Source: Oceanihabitans sp. 2_MG-2023
GTDB taxonomy: Bacteria > Bacteroidota > Bacteroidia > Flavobacteriales > Flavobacteriaceae
Length of the DNA stretch: 64,000 nt
Direction: 5' to 3'
Assembly (NCBI RefSeq): GCF_030547245.1
Contig: NZ_JAUOQT010000002.1
Span: forward strand, 62,001-126,000
Below, one piece after another: positions 37,454 through 47,077 of this stretch. Made by a program: the position numbers and the translations under genes. The notes under the pieces were generated by a model, which was not told where the DNA came from, searched no databases, and saw nothing but the letters and a program-made list of their open reading frames with translations. The first letter of the stretch is position 1. Each line of letters starts with the position of its first letter.

Positions 37454-38587
37454 TTATTGCTTGTCTTTGGTATTACTTTTTTCTTCAAAAGGCTTAACTA
37501 ACATTCCTGCATAAGCACCTGGAACCGATTTCTTAAGTATAATGGTTCCGTTTGGCACATTTTTTAAAACCACTTTTGTATCCGAAAAGTATACTGGCTT
37601 TACATCTATAACATCTAATAAAGTATCTTTAACTACAAATATTTGTTGGGTTTCTAATAAAAGATTTCTATCCACTTCTATCGCATCACTCTCTTCTTTT
37701 GCATTTAGATTTGCTTCCAGATACATACCTTCTTTTAAATTTTCATGCTTCACTTCTATAAAGGCAGTAATGGTTTGTGTAGTAGCATCAATGCTTCCGT
37801 TTACACGAGATACCTTACCGGTATAAGTTTCGGTTTTATCTAAATTATTTAATGCAACACTTTCTCCTACTTTTAGCAAATTAGCATAAGCTTTACTAAT
37901 AGCGACTTCCATTTCATAAACAGAAGTATCTATAAACTCCCCTAATTTTTGTCCGCTTCTAATTAAAGTGCCTTCGGTTACTAAAGCTTCGGTTAAAATT
38001 CCTGAAAAAGGAGCAGAAATATAGTACTTAGCTAAACGTTGTTCTAAATTTTTTACGTTGTAGTAATTAGAAACTATGCTTCTCCCTGTAATGAAATAAT
38101 TTTCCTTATCGGAAGTCATTTCAGGTAATTTCGGAGTTGTCTTATTTAAATCGAAACTGTTTAAATAGTTTTGCCATTTGTCAAAAATATCTGGAAAATC
38201 TAATCGTAAATCTGGCATAATTGCAGCGATAGAATTATACAAGTTACTTTTTGAAGATTGTACACTTGCATAATATTCTGCAGCATCTATTTTTATTAAA
38301 GTCTGTCCTGCTCTATATTCCTGTCCTGGTTTAAAGAGTTTGCTTCCTGGTTTAAAGATCCCTTGTACTTCTGCATAGATTTCTAATCTACGTTTTGCTT
38401 CAAGACTTCCATTGGCAGCAATAACAATTGGTATGGTGCTATTTTGCACAGTATCTGTAAATACCGTTTTAACAATTTTTGCTTGTACTGGTTTGGGTTT
38501 ATTTTTATCTGCAATTAGTTTTTTAGCAAAGAAAAAAGAGCCAACTATTAGCAGAATGCCAATAATAGATAAAATAATATTACGCAT
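37454..38587 (-). CDS. RND efflux periplasmic adaptor (MFP)
   Basis: 377 residues. An N-terminal membrane anchor (about 4-22) precedes the lipoyl half-motifs (EVQGIFKPGSKLFKPGQEYRAGQTLIKID; ISAPFSGILTEALVTEGTLIRSGQKLGEFID), a helical hairpin between them, and the barrel and membrane-proximal domains. First gene of the tripartite pump operon 38587-32948. A perfect inverted repeat over its -7 element (38593-38619) suggests repression. Confidence 0.93.
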   Translation of the reverse strand: MRNIILSIIGILLIVGSFFFAKKLIADKNKPKPVQAKIVKTVFTDTVQNSTIPIVIAANGSLEAKRRLEIYAEVQGIFKPGSKLFKPGQEYRAGQTLIKIDAAEYYASVQSSKSNLYNSIAAIMPDLRLDFPDIFDKWQNYLNSFDLNKTTPKLPEMTSDKENYFITGRSIVSNYYNVKNLEQRLAKYYISAPFSGILTEALVTEGTLIRSGQKLGEFIDTSVYEMEVAISKAYANLLKVGESVALNNLDKTETYTGKVSRVNGSIDATTQTITAFIEVKHENLKEGMYLEANLNAKEESDAIEVDRNLLLETQQIFVVKDTLLDVIDVKPVYFSDTKVVLKNVPNGTIILKKSVPGAYAGMLVKPFEEKSNTKDKQ

Positions 38588-38592
38588 TGGTT

Positions 38593-38619
38593 TAGTTTTG
38601 TAATTAGACTACAAAACTA
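38593..38619 (-). promoter_or_regulatory. RND operon promoter overlapped by a perfect 10-bp inverted repeat
   Basis: TAGTTTTGTA (38593-38602) and TACAAAACTA (38610-38619) are perfect inverted arms with a 7-bp spacer. The minus-strand -7 element TAGTTTTG (38619-38612) lies inside the right arm and the predicted start of transcription inside the spacer, a TetR-like operator position. No regulator gene is adjacent. Confidence 0.5.
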
Positions 38620-38662
38620 TGCTTTAGTTTAACCTTCAAACGTTAAAAAAAACCTAAAAAAA

Positions 38663-40570
38663 TTAAGCGTAATCTTCTAACTGTAAAGTAATTTCTTCCC
38701 AGGTTTCCATAAGTTGGGTTAATTTCTCTTTTTTTGCTTGATAAACATCAAAAAACCCTGGCTTTGCTGCTACTTCATCATAATTTACTGCTAGTTCGAC
38801 ATCTATTTCTTTAATCTCTTTTTCTAACTGATTTATTTTAGACTCTGTATTGCTAAGTTTATTGTTTAAAGACTTTACTTTTTTCTGATCTTCGTAAGAC
38901 TGCGTCTTCTTTTCTTTAGGAGTAGATTTCACTACCGTGCGCTTTTCTACTTCACGCAAATTCTCGACATTACGTTGTTCTAAGTAATAATCTACATCTC
39001 CTAAATATTTTTTAATTTTTTCGTCTTTAAACTCGTAAACTGTTGCGGTTAGACCTTGTAAGAAATCACGATCGTGAGACACCAGAATTAAGGTTCCTTC
39101 AAAGCGTTGTAAAGCATCTTTTAAAACATTTTTAGACTTAATATCTAAGTGATTGGTTGGCTCATCCATGATAAGCACATTAAAAGGCTGTAACATTAAT
39201 TTGGCAAGAGCTAAACGGTTACGTTCACCACCAGAAAGCACTCTTACGTATTTTTCTGCTTCGTCTCCACGAAAAAGAAAAGAACCTAAAATATCTCTTA
39301 CCTTACTTCTATTGGTTTCGTTTGCAGCATCAATCATAGTATCTAAGACGGTTTTACTACCATCTAAATACTCTGCTTGGTTCTGTGCAAAATACCCAAT
39401 TTGCACATTATGCCCAAGTTTTAAATGACCATCATGTTGCAAATCGCCAACTAGAATTTTTGCTAGCGTAGACTTCCCTTGACCATTTTGACCAACAAAT
39501 GCCGTTTTTTCATCGCGTTCAATCATCATACTAACCTGAGAAAGCACTTGATTATCGCCATAATTTTTAGATATTTTATCTGCTTCTACAACTACTTTCC
39601 CTGGTGTTATAGAAACTGGAAAATTAAGAGTCATCACACTATTATCATCTTCATCTACCTCAATTCGATCAATTCTATCTAACTTTTTAATAAGAGACTG
39701 TGCCATAGTAGCTTTACTAGCTTTGGCTCTAAATTTTTCAATAAGCTTTTCGGTTTGTTCTATTTGTTTTTGCTGATTTTTTTGAGAAGCTAATTGTTGT
39801 GCTTTAATTTCATTTCGAAGCACTAAGTATTTCGTATACGGTTTCGGATAATCATAAATTCTTCCTAAAGAAATTTCAATAGTTCTATTAGTAACATTAT
39901 CTAAAAACATTTTATCGTGTGAAACAATTACTACTGCTCCAGCATAATTTTTTAAAAAGCCTTCTAACCAAATAATAGACTCAATATCTAAGTGATTGGT
40001 AGGCTCATCTAATAGTAATAAATCATTATTTTGAAGAAGTAGTTTTGCCAATTCAATTCGCATTCTCCAACCTCCCGAAAAAGTATCGGTAAGTTTATTA
40101 AAATCTTCTCTTTTAAACCCTAAACCTTGAAGAATTTTTTCAGTTTCGCCTTGGTAATTATATCCACCAATAATTTCGTATTGGTGTTGTAAATCGTTAA
40201 GATCAACCATTATTTGATGGTATGCTTCACTTTCGTAATCGGTACGTTCTACAAGTTGCGTGTTTATTTCTTCTAGTTGAGCTTCTATTTTTTTTATTTC
40301 GGTAAAAGCTTGGTAAGACTCTTCTAATACTGTTCTTCCTAAAACAAAATCAATATCCTGTTTTAAAAAACCAATTTTTAAATCTTTATCCGATGCTATT
40401 TGTCCAGAATCTGGTTCAAACTCTTTCGATAAAATTTTAAGCATGGTAGATTTACCAGCTCCATTTTTTCCAATTAAACCTACACGATCGCCAGAATTTA
40501 ATTTAAAAGTAATTTCTTCGAATAAATATTCGCCTTGAAAAGATATAGATAGATTGTGTATATTAAGCAT
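38663..40570 (-). CDS. ABC-F family ATPase
   Basis: About 635 residues with the start at 40570 (MLNIHNLSISFQGEYLFEEI). An earlier in-frame start at 40639 would run through the divergent promoter region and adds no conserved sequence. Two ABC domains (GKNGAGKST and GQNGQGKST; signatures FSGGWRMR and LSGGERNR) are joined by the charged ABC-F linker, with a C-terminal coiled coil (about 560-630), as in Uup-type proteins. No membrane segment: these act on the ribosome or in translation-stress control. Confidence 0.93.
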   Translation of the reverse strand: MLNIHNLSISFQGEYLFEEITFKLNSGDRVGLIGKNGAGKSTMLKILSKEFEPDSGQIASDKDLKIGFLKQDIDFVLGRTVLEESYQAFTEIKKIEAQLEEINTQLVERTDYESEAYHQIMVDLNDLQHQYEIIGGYNYQGETEKILQGLGFKREDFNKLTDTFSGGWRMRIELAKLLLQNNDLLLLDEPTNHLDIESIIWLEGFLKNYAGAVVIVSHDKMFLDNVTNRTIEISLGRIYDYPKPYTKYLVLRNEIKAQQLASQKNQQKQIEQTEKLIEKFRAKASKATMAQSLIKKLDRIDRIEVDEDDNSVMTLNFPVSITPGKVVVEADKISKNYGDNQVLSQVSMMIERDEKTAFVGQNGQGKSTLAKILVGDLQHDGHLKLGHNVQIGYFAQNQAEYLDGSKTVLDTMIDAANETNRSKVRDILGSFLFRGDEAEKYVRVLSGGERNRLALAKLMLQPFNVLIMDEPTNHLDIKSKNVLKDALQRFEGTLILVSHDRDFLQGLTATVYEFKDEKIKKYLGDVDYYLEQRNVENLREVEKRTVVKSTPKEKKTQSYEDQKKVKSLNNKLSNTESKINQLEKEIKEIDVELAVNYDEVAAKPGFFDVYQAKKEKLTQLMETWEEITLQLEDYA

Positions 40571-40611
40571 AGTTTGGTAACAATTGTTACAGGTATTAAA
40601 TAAATATTGGC

Positions 40612-40644
40612 TAATTTTGTTATAACCACTAATTTGCAAAAGTA
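40612..40644. promoter_or_regulatory. Divergent promoter pair for the ABC-F and DUF983 genes
   Basis: Plus strand TAATTTTG (40612-40619) serves the DUF983 gene; minus strand TACTTTTG (40644-40637) serves the ABC-F gene. Both are exact TAnnTTTG. They place transcription starts downstream of the earliest in-frame starts on each side and so support the shorter proteins. Confidence 0.55.
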
Positions 40645-40654
40645 CATAAATAAT

Positions 40655-41041
40655 ATGTTTAACAAAGGCTCAAAATTATATAGTATCTTAACAGGTTCTT
40701 GTCCTAAATGTCATCAAGAATCTATGTATAGCGATAAAAACCCGTATCATTTATCTAAGACTTTAAAAATGAATGATAATTGTTCACATTGCAATACGAA
40801 ATATAAGATAGAACCTTCTTTTTTTTATGGAGCAATGTATGTTAGCTATGCTGTTGGTATTGCTTTTGCTGTAGCTGCTTTTGTAATAAGTAGTTTGGTT
40901 TTTAATGCAACTTTACATTATGTTTTTATTTCTATAATTGGAACATTAGTTGTTTTTGCTCCAATAATCATGCGTTTATCTAGAAATATATGGATAAACA
41001 TGTTTATGAGTTACGATAAGAATTTGGTTAAGAAAAAGTAG
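40655..41041 (+). CDS. DUF983 membrane protein
   Basis: About 128 residues with the start at 40655 (MFNKGSKLYSILTG). The preceding 16 codons from 40607 overlap the promoter. Zinc-ribbon-like CPKC and CSHC pairs at the N-terminus are followed by two transmembrane helices (about 55-80 and 88-110), the DUF983 layout. Function unknown. Divergent from the ABC-F gene. Confidence 0.87.
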   Translation: MFNKGSKLYSILTGSCPKCHQESMYSDKNPYHLSKTLKMNDNCSHCNTKYKIEPSFFYGAMYVSYAVGIAFAVAAFVISSLVFNATLHYVFISIIGTLVVFAPIIMRLSRNIWINMFMSYDKNLVKKK

Positions 41042-41049
41042 TTTTTTTG

Positions 41050-41175
41050 GGGCGTTACCACAAGGGTCGCGCTTTTCATTATATCTTTTTTTCTTATTCT
41101 CGATATCAAATTGCTAAAAAAGCAATTTCGCTCGAGCTAACGTAAAAAAGGATGCCATTGCAATCGCTAACGCAA
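41050..41175. repeat. Structured intergenic element, probable flavobacterial interspersed repeat
   Basis: The ends carry GGCGTTA (41051-41057) and TAACGC (41168-41173), which pair. An inner hairpin AAATTGC / GCAATTT is flanked by CTCGA / TCGAG. From memory, similar GGGCGTTACCACAAGGGTCG elements occur between genes in many flavobacteria. No ORF. It lies just after the DUF983 stop. Confidence 0.5.
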
Positions 41176-41229
41176 CCAGCTTTCTCTTTTATGTAGTAAA
41201 AATAGGGACCCATCTACATGTAATCGAAA

Positions 41230-42270
41230 TTACTTAAATCTAGAAATATCAATTTCGGTTTCTAAATCTTTATTACTTTCAATAAAATGATATAGTTGTT
41301 TTGCTACATAAGGAGCGATCATAACACCTCGTGTACCTAAACCATTGAGCACGTACATATTTTTATGTATTTCGTGTTTACCAACTAGTGGTCTTCTGTC
41401 TGTAACAGTTGGTCGTATTCCGGCAACTTGACTCACCACTTTAAAATCACATTTTAAAAACGTTTTAAGCTTTTTTAAGAGCTCTTCTTTTCCCTTAGCT
41501 GTTATGTTGTTCGTTTTATCATTCCAGTTATAGGTAGCCCCAATGGTGTACAAATCGTTTCCAATAGGAATTAAAAACACACTAGATTTTAATATATAGT
41601 CCATTTTTAAATCTGGAGCATGAATGGTTAGTAATTCTCCTTTTACTTCTTTTAACGGAATATCTTTAAAAAACGGGTTTTTTTTCACTCCGAAACCTTC
41701 GGCAAAGACGATATGTCTTGCTGTTATATCCTTATATTGAAGTTCTTTCTTTACAATTAAATCTTCATAATTAAAGTCTTCTTCTACTAACTGATTTCTT
41801 TCTAATAGTTGTTTTTTATAACTTTCAATTAATAGTTTGGTATCTATTCTTCCTGTTTCTAAAACTTTTCCGAAGCCAAAATTAGCATCAATAGCTGAAT
41901 TATTATTTTTAATAATTTCTATAGAAAGATATTCGGAAAGTGCTGTTTTATCGGAAGCAGTGAACCAATCGTTTTGTTCTTCGACAGAAGAGAACCTCCT
42001 ATACACTGGCGTTTTATAATCTAAAGTTATATTTAGATCTTTTTCTAATTTATTATAAATAGGTAATGCAAGTTGCAGTTGCTCTTTACTTTTCCATACT
42101 GAAGTGAACCTCTTTAAAACAACAGGGTTATATAATCCAGCTGCTACTACAGAAGAGTGTTGCGATTGATTATCGAACACCATAAAAGTTTTATTATTTG
42201 CTTGTAACTGTTCGCAAAAATGTATTCCTGCTAAACCACTACCAACTATTATATAATCTACATTTTTCAT
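41230..42270 (-). CDS. FAD-dependent oxidoreductase (DadA/DAO-like)
   Basis: About 346 residues with the start at 42270 (MKNVDYIIVGSGLAG); three codons upstream is a weaker alternative. The Rossmann GSGLAG fingerprint is at the N-terminus, with the DAO-fold C-terminal block GIRPTVTDRRPLVGKHEI and GLGTRGVMIAPYVA. The substrate is unlikely to be readable from sequence; relatives oxidise amino acids or act in tRNA modification (MnmC C-domain-like). A minus-strand TACTTTTG sits only 7 bp before the start, so the transcript may be nearly leaderless. Confidence 0.85.
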   Translation of the reverse strand: MKNVDYIIVGSGLAGIHFCEQLQANNKTFMVFDNQSQHSSVVAAGLYNPVVLKRFTSVWKSKEQLQLALPIYNKLEKDLNITLDYKTPVYRRFSSVEEQNDWFTASDKTALSEYLSIEIIKNNNSAIDANFGFGKVLETGRIDTKLLIESYKKQLLERNQLVEEDFNYEDLIVKKELQYKDITARHIVFAEGFGVKKNPFFKDIPLKEVKGELLTIHAPDLKMDYILKSSVFLIPIGNDLYTIGATYNWNDKTNNITAKGKEELLKKLKTFLKCDFKVVSQVAGIRPTVTDRRPLVGKHEIHKNMYVLNGLGTRGVMIAPYVAKQLYHFIESNKDLETEIDISRFK

Positions 42271-42299
42271 AAATAACAAAAGTACTATTTTTACTGTAC

Positions 42300-42335
42300 A
42301 AAAAAACGCCCACTATTTCTAGTGAGCGCTATTTT
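42300..42335 (-). terminator. Terminator of the gldKLMN operon
   Basis: On the minus strand a GC-rich stem (GCTCACTA / TAGTGGGC) is followed by TTTTTTT, 15 bp after the gldN stop. Confidence 0.75.
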
Positions 42336-42350
42336 TATTTTAAGAAAGCC

Positions 42351-43250
42351 TTAGTATGACCACATGTCCATTTCAAAGTTTCTGATTTTATCTTTAATTC
42401 TATCAGATTCTAATAATTGCATTAAAGCATTTTCGGTAATATATTCATCTACTGTTCTATCTCCAAAAACGTTTTCTTCTTTATACACATAGCCGTTAAA
42501 ACGTCTAGAGTTTAAAATATGGTCGAACGTGAATGGCACAGCACTGTTTTTATTATTAAATGTTTTTGCTTCATGTAAAACATCTCTTGCGTCTGGAAAG
42601 AATATCCAATATAAAGGGTTTGGTTCTTTATTCTCTTCGTCATCACTATCAATAAAGTTTACATCGGCTGCTGCTGGAGCAAGACCTAACAATCTATATT
42701 TAAGTTCTCCCTGACGTTTATCAAAGTACCAAAGACCTTTAATTAAATATGCACTTACATCGTAAGAAGATATTTCTCTTTTAGTAATATATTCTGCATC
42801 TACGTAACCGTCTGCATTTAATTGATCGTAACCAATATCTAAAGTATCCACTTTAGAAGTTATATCTTTTAAATCTTTAAGACTACGTTTTGCTGTAAAA
42901 TAAGAATCATCATATACATTTTCTATATCTCCTTCACGAATTGCTTTTGTTAAAACATCATATAAAGAACGTCTGTTGCTTCCAATATTATTGGTATCCA
43001 CAGGATAATATAAAGGAAAGTTTACACGCTCATCTAAAACCACTTTCTCCCAAGTCATTTTAGAGTACATAATGTCTCTATCATCTACATAACCGTATTC
43101 TAATGGTTTATCATTATCTACAGCTTTCTGTGCTTCAGTTCTAACCCCTATTTCTTGAGGTGTTTTCGCATTTAAAATATTTGCTTGCGAAAACCCTGTA
43201 GTTGTTAGGGCTACACTAAAAATGGTTAATAAAAAAGATTTATAATTCAT
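42351..43250 (-). CDS. gldN: Gliding motility / type IX secretion protein GldN
   Basis: 299 residues with a signal peptide (SFLLTIFSVALTTTGFSQ). GldN/PorN pattern: VDDRDIMYSKMTWEKVVLDERVNFPLYYP, KGLWYFDKRQGELKYRLLGLAPAA and the YWIFFPDARDVLH block. With lipoprotein GldK it forms the periplasmic ring of the type IX secretion system. Last gene of gldKLMN, 42 bp after gldM. Confidence 0.95.
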   Translation of the reverse strand: MNYKSFLLTIFSVALTTTGFSQANILNAKTPQEIGVRTEAQKAVDNDKPLEYGYVDDRDIMYSKMTWEKVVLDERVNFPLYYPVDTNNIGSNRRSLYDVLTKAIREGDIENVYDDSYFTAKRSLKDLKDITSKVDTLDIGYDQLNADGYVDAEYITKREISSYDVSAYLIKGLWYFDKRQGELKYRLLGLAPAAADVNFIDSDDEENKEPNPLYWIFFPDARDVLHEAKTFNNKNSAVPFTFDHILNSRRFNGYVYKEENVFGDRTVDEYITENALMQLLESDRIKDKIRNFEMDMWSY

Positions 43251-43291
43251 CTTACAATAATTAATTTTAATTAATAATACTATTGAGTTGG

Positions 43292-44857
43292 TTAGTTAGA
43301 CAACTGAATAATAATTGGTGCTGCTGGTTTAATTCTTGGTCCATTACTACTTGATTTGATATCAAATATTTGCACATCAGAACCACGCTTCGCTTTACGT
43401 AAAGCTGATTTAGCTTGAGAGTTAAGTCTATTACCTTGACAAGTTACACTAGGTGAACCAGGAACTTTAAATTTAAATGAGGTTACTTTTAAAGGTAAAT
43501 CGAAATCAAAATCTTCTAAGACAGCTTGTACTTTACCAATCTCAACATTGTTTCTTGGTAAACTAAATTGTCCTGTTTTACCAGCCATTTGACCAGAAGG
43601 TTTAGGAATATCTTTAATTCTAAATGTTTTTCTATCGGAAGCAGAAGAACCATCATCAAGCTTAGCACTTACGTTAATAGTTACTTCTTTACCTGTAGTT
43701 GGTACCATGTTATATTTACCAGTTCCAGATCCTTTACTTAAACCTGCTCCACTAGCTGACACTTTATTGTCAGGTACACCAGCGAAAGAAATAGTCATTG
43801 GGTTTGTAACACCACGATACACTACATTCATTTTATCTGCTGAAATTGTTGCCGAATTTGGTCTTGGCACTACAACGTAGTTTCCTACGATAGGAATTTC
43901 TAAAGGCTTACCATCTTCTAAAAAAGTGAATACCCCTTTAATATCTTGTTCTCCAACGTTACCTACAGTAAAATCTAGTTTTGCTGCTCCTGTAGAGTCA
44001 ATAGCTTCTGCTATGTTAATTTCTTTACCATTTACAGATAATTTAGTTGGTGTTACATTAGCATATTTACCTAAAACAACTTTACCTTGAAATTTTTCTC
44101 CTGCAAAGAATGCTGACTTATCTGCTAATACAATAGCTTGATATTTTTTTAATGATACCGCTTCATCTAAACTGTTTCCTAAAAACAGGTTGAACATATT
44201 TGCTTCGGTCATCTTTACATCATTCTGCATTGCAGTTAACTTTGTATATGATGCGATAGCTGGAAAACCTTGAAAGTTATAGTCTAACCATCCTTTACTT
44301 ATTCCGTCTTTAGTTTCAACATCTGCTGTAGAAAAACGTTTTTCAAAACGTTCTATAGCTTTATTATACTTTACATCACCACCAAGAATTTCTTTAATAT
44401 CATTCTTGTATGCTGCAATTGCAGCCATTACTTCGTCTCCTTTTTTTGTTAAACGATCTCCAGTAAACCACATTTCGTCAAGGATATCTGTTTTATCCAT
44501 TGCTTCGAAAGGTAACTTTCCAGTTTCTGGTACAACAGCATATTTTCCTTCTCTTAATAAATCGGCCTTTAAACTACCAATATATTTATAAAATTTATCT
44601 GAAACAGCGTTAACTTGAGTAGCTTTATTAAAAGGTACTGCGAACTCTTCTTTCTTTTCTTCCGCTTTGGTTTCTAAATCTGCTAATAATGCGCTATTTT
44701 TTTCAGTAGCTACAGTATTAGATTCTGCGAACTTAAGATCCATCAGTCCAAATGCTGAAAGTACTTCTTTAGACATATTCATAGCCATCATTGCGATGAA
44801 TACTAAATACATCAAGTTAATCATTTTCTGCCTTGCGGATGCTTTTCCTCCTGCCAT
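43292..44857 (-). CDS. gldM: Gliding motility / type IX secretion motor protein GldM
   Basis: 521 residues. An N-terminal cytoplasmic tip (GGKASARQKMINLMYLVFIAMMAMNMSKEVLSAF) contains the single transmembrane helix, followed by four periplasmic domains (D1-D4). With GldL it forms the proton-driven rotary motor that powers T9SS and gliding; the periplasmic part reaches the GldK/N ring. 47 bp after gldL. Confidence 0.96.
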   Translation of the reverse strand: MAGGKASARQKMINLMYLVFIAMMAMNMSKEVLSAFGLMDLKFAESNTVATEKNSALLADLETKAEEKKEEFAVPFNKATQVNAVSDKFYKYIGSLKADLLREGKYAVVPETGKLPFEAMDKTDILDEMWFTGDRLTKKGDEVMAAIAAYKNDIKEILGGDVKYNKAIERFEKRFSTADVETKDGISKGWLDYNFQGFPAIASYTKLTAMQNDVKMTEANMFNLFLGNSLDEAVSLKKYQAIVLADKSAFFAGEKFQGKVVLGKYANVTPTKLSVNGKEINIAEAIDSTGAAKLDFTVGNVGEQDIKGVFTFLEDGKPLEIPIVGNYVVVPRPNSATISADKMNVVYRGVTNPMTISFAGVPDNKVSASGAGLSKGSGTGKYNMVPTTGKEVTINVSAKLDDGSSASDRKTFRIKDIPKPSGQMAGKTGQFSLPRNNVEIGKVQAVLEDFDFDLPLKVTSFKFKVPGSPSVTCQGNRLNSQAKSALRKAKRGSDVQIFDIKSSSNGPRIKPAAPIIIQLSN

Positions 44858-44903
44858 GTTAATTAGTTTTTATTGGTTAATAAATATTAGTTAATAAAAC
44901 TAA

Positions 44904-45539
44904 TTAGTTTTTGTTCATTGCAGTAAGCATTCCTCCATATACCCCATTTAAAGAAGATAAGTTTGAAGCTAAAGATTGCATTTGCTCTTTTAATTTGTTT
45001 GCATTTTCTACAGACTCTTCGTTAATCGATGCTTGACGACTAGCAGATTCCATTTGCACTTTATATAAACTATTTAAAGATTCCATTTGAGCAGCAGCTA
45101 AAGACATTTCTTCGCTGTATTTCTTTTGTGCAGCAATACCATCTACTGTAGGAGAAATTCCTTTAGCAGCACCTTCAAAGTTTTTGATACTTGCTCCTAA
45201 GCTTGCCATTAATTCGCCATCAATTTTAGCTTCTTTTAATAAGTTATCTAATTTTTTAGAAAGTAATCCTTCTGCATCTTTAGGCTCTTCCTTTACTTTT
45301 TTAGCACCTAATGAAGCTCCTCCTGATAATTCAGGATATACTAAAGACCAGTCTAAATCACTTGCTTGTCTCTCAAATGCAGAATATGTAAATACTAATG
45401 CTTCCACAATCATACCTAATGTTAAGATTTCAGAACCATAAGGCCAGTGCTGAATTTTAAATAAAGCTCCAACGATTACAATTGCTGCTCCTAATCCGTA
45501 GATCATATTAGTTACTGTGATTTTACCTTTTTGTGCCAT
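44904..45539 (-). CDS. gldL: Gliding motility / type IX secretion motor protein GldL
   Basis: 211 residues. Two transmembrane helices (about 11-29 and 37-55) with buried charged residues (K28, H31, E46), as expected for the proton path of the GldL stator, then a cytoplasmic helical domain with coiled coil (about 70-210). It partners GldM encoded next. Confidence 0.95.
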   Translation of the reverse strand: MAQKGKITVTNMIYGLGAAIVIVGALFKIQHWPYGSEILTLGMIVEALVFTYSAFERQASDLDWSLVYPELSGGASLGAKKVKEEPKDAEGLLSKKLDNLLKEAKIDGELMASLGASIKNFEGAAKGISPTVDGIAAQKKYSEEMSLAAAQMESLNSLYKVQMESASRQASINEESVENANKLKEQMQSLASNLSSLNGVYGGMLTAMNKN

Positions 45540-45610
45540 AATTTTTAGTTTTTTTAGTATTGCTACTTTTTAAGTTGATTATTATTGTTTATAATTAATT
45601 TGGTTATTTT

Positions 45611-46975
45611 TTATCTTGCGTTAGCTGTAACGTCTGTACCCATATAATCCTGAACAGTTCTGAAGCCAATATAACTTCTTGCAGAATCTGCATATTCATA
45701 ATCTCTTGAGCTTACTTGTAAATAGTAGGCTACATCTTTCCAAGATCCACCTCTTACTACTTTACGTTGATTATTTACATCGTTAACACTAGGGTTAATT
45801 GTAGATACATACTCATAAGAACCAGGATCGTAAGATGCACTTACCCATTCGGAAACATTACCTGCCATATTGTATAAGTTAAAGTCATTAGGTTCGTATG
45901 ACTTAGCTTCTACCGTATATAAAGCTTGATCTGCAGCATAGTCACCTCTTAAAGGCTTAAAGTTTGCCATAAAACATCCTCTATCGTTTTTAGCATAAGG
46001 TCCTCCCCAAGGGAAAGTTGCTCCTTGTAACCCTCCTCTTGCAGCGTATTCCCATTCTGCTTCAGATGGTAATCTATATTCGTTTACAAAATGTTGATTT
46101 TTTTCTTTTCTGTATGCGTTGTGATATAAAGTTCTCCATTCACAGAATGCTTTAGCTTGTTTCCAAGAAACTCCTACTACAGGATATTCTCCGTAAGCGT
46201 CATGCCAGAAATAATCGTTGTGCATTGGTTCGTTATAAGAATATGCAAAATCTCTAATCCAAGCTGTTGTGTCTGGATAGATTTCTACAGCTTCTGTAAT
46301 TAAAAACTCTGATCTTTTCTGACCTTTATTTTTAGCTTTAGCAGCTTTTTCAATATCCATGTATGTGTATTGAAATTTAAATTTAGACACATCCCATGTA
46401 CGTTGCCCGTTATAAGACTCTTCTATTGGCAAATACATAGTATCCATTACTTCTACATAGTATTCATCTGGATATTCTGAAGTGTCAAAAAGTAAATCTA
46501 CATCGTGATTTAATTTTCTTCCTTCGTAACCAGTTTCTCCCATTCCACTATAATTGTCATACATATATTGTTCGTATGCATTCATATTTTCTGGGTCTGC
46601 ATCTTTAAATGCATAATCTCCAATACCACCATCTCCAGGAGTAGCTCCTACTTCGTCTGCTAATATTGCTAATTTTGTTCTAATGGTAGAATCTCTAACC
46701 CATTGTACAAATTTACGATACTCACTGTTTGTGATTTCCGTTGCATCCATATAGAACGATCTTACTGTAACCGTTTTAGTTGGCGCATCTTGAATACCAG
46801 CTAAATCATCATCCGATTTACCCATAATAAATGCTCCTCCAGGAATTAATTCCATACCATAAGGTTTTTCTGGATGCCATTTTTTTCCTTTAACACCAAC
46901 TAACTGGCCTCTGTCTCCAGAACCACAACTTGAAAGGAATGCTAAAACTACTGTTAATAAAAGAAAATTCTTCAT
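45611..46975 (-). CDS. gldK: Type IX secretion / gliding lipoprotein GldK
   Basis: About 454 residues with the start at 46975 (MKNFLLLTVVLAFLSSC, lipoprotein Cys17). The frame is open 45 codons further upstream, but that part is AT-rich and would hide the signal peptide. SUMF/FGE-sulfatase-type fold: MELIPGGAFIMGKSDDD, then RLPSEAEWEYAARGG and YNMAGNVSEWVSA...VVRGGSW. First gene of gldKLMN. It forms the periplasmic ring with GldN and is anchored in the outer membrane. Confidence 0.95.
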   Translation of the reverse strand: MKNFLLLTVVLAFLSSCGSGDRGQLVGVKGKKWHPEKPYGMELIPGGAFIMGKSDDDLAGIQDAPTKTVTVRSFYMDATEITNSEYRKFVQWVRDSTIRTKLAILADEVGATPGDGGIGDYAFKDADPENMNAYEQYMYDNYSGMGETGYEGRKLNHDVDLLFDTSEYPDEYYVEVMDTMYLPIEESYNGQRTWDVSKFKFQYTYMDIEKAAKAKNKGQKRSEFLITEAVEIYPDTTAWIRDFAYSYNEPMHNDYFWHDAYGEYPVVGVSWKQAKAFCEWRTLYHNAYRKEKNQHFVNEYRLPSEAEWEYAARGGLQGATFPWGGPYAKNDRGCFMANFKPLRGDYAADQALYTVEAKSYEPNDFNLYNMAGNVSEWVSASYDPGSYEYVSTINPSVNDVNNQRKVVRGGSWKDVAYYLQVSSRDYEYADSARSYIGFRTVQDYMGTDVTANAR

Positions 46976-47077
46976 ATTTATTGAAAACTCGAGGTTAATT
47001 ATTCTATGCTCAAAATTTAAGAGCGTAAACATATTTATATATTTTTTAAAAAACAACTTTTTTATAAAAAAAATACG

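Noticed and set aside
38593-38602. A plus-strand promoter from the left arm TAGTTTTG
   Set aside because: No plus-strand gene follows; treated as one arm of an inverted repeat.
40571-40654. Longer starts for the ABC-F (40639) and DUF983 (40607) genes
   Set aside because: Both extensions cross the divergent -7 elements and add no conserved sequence.
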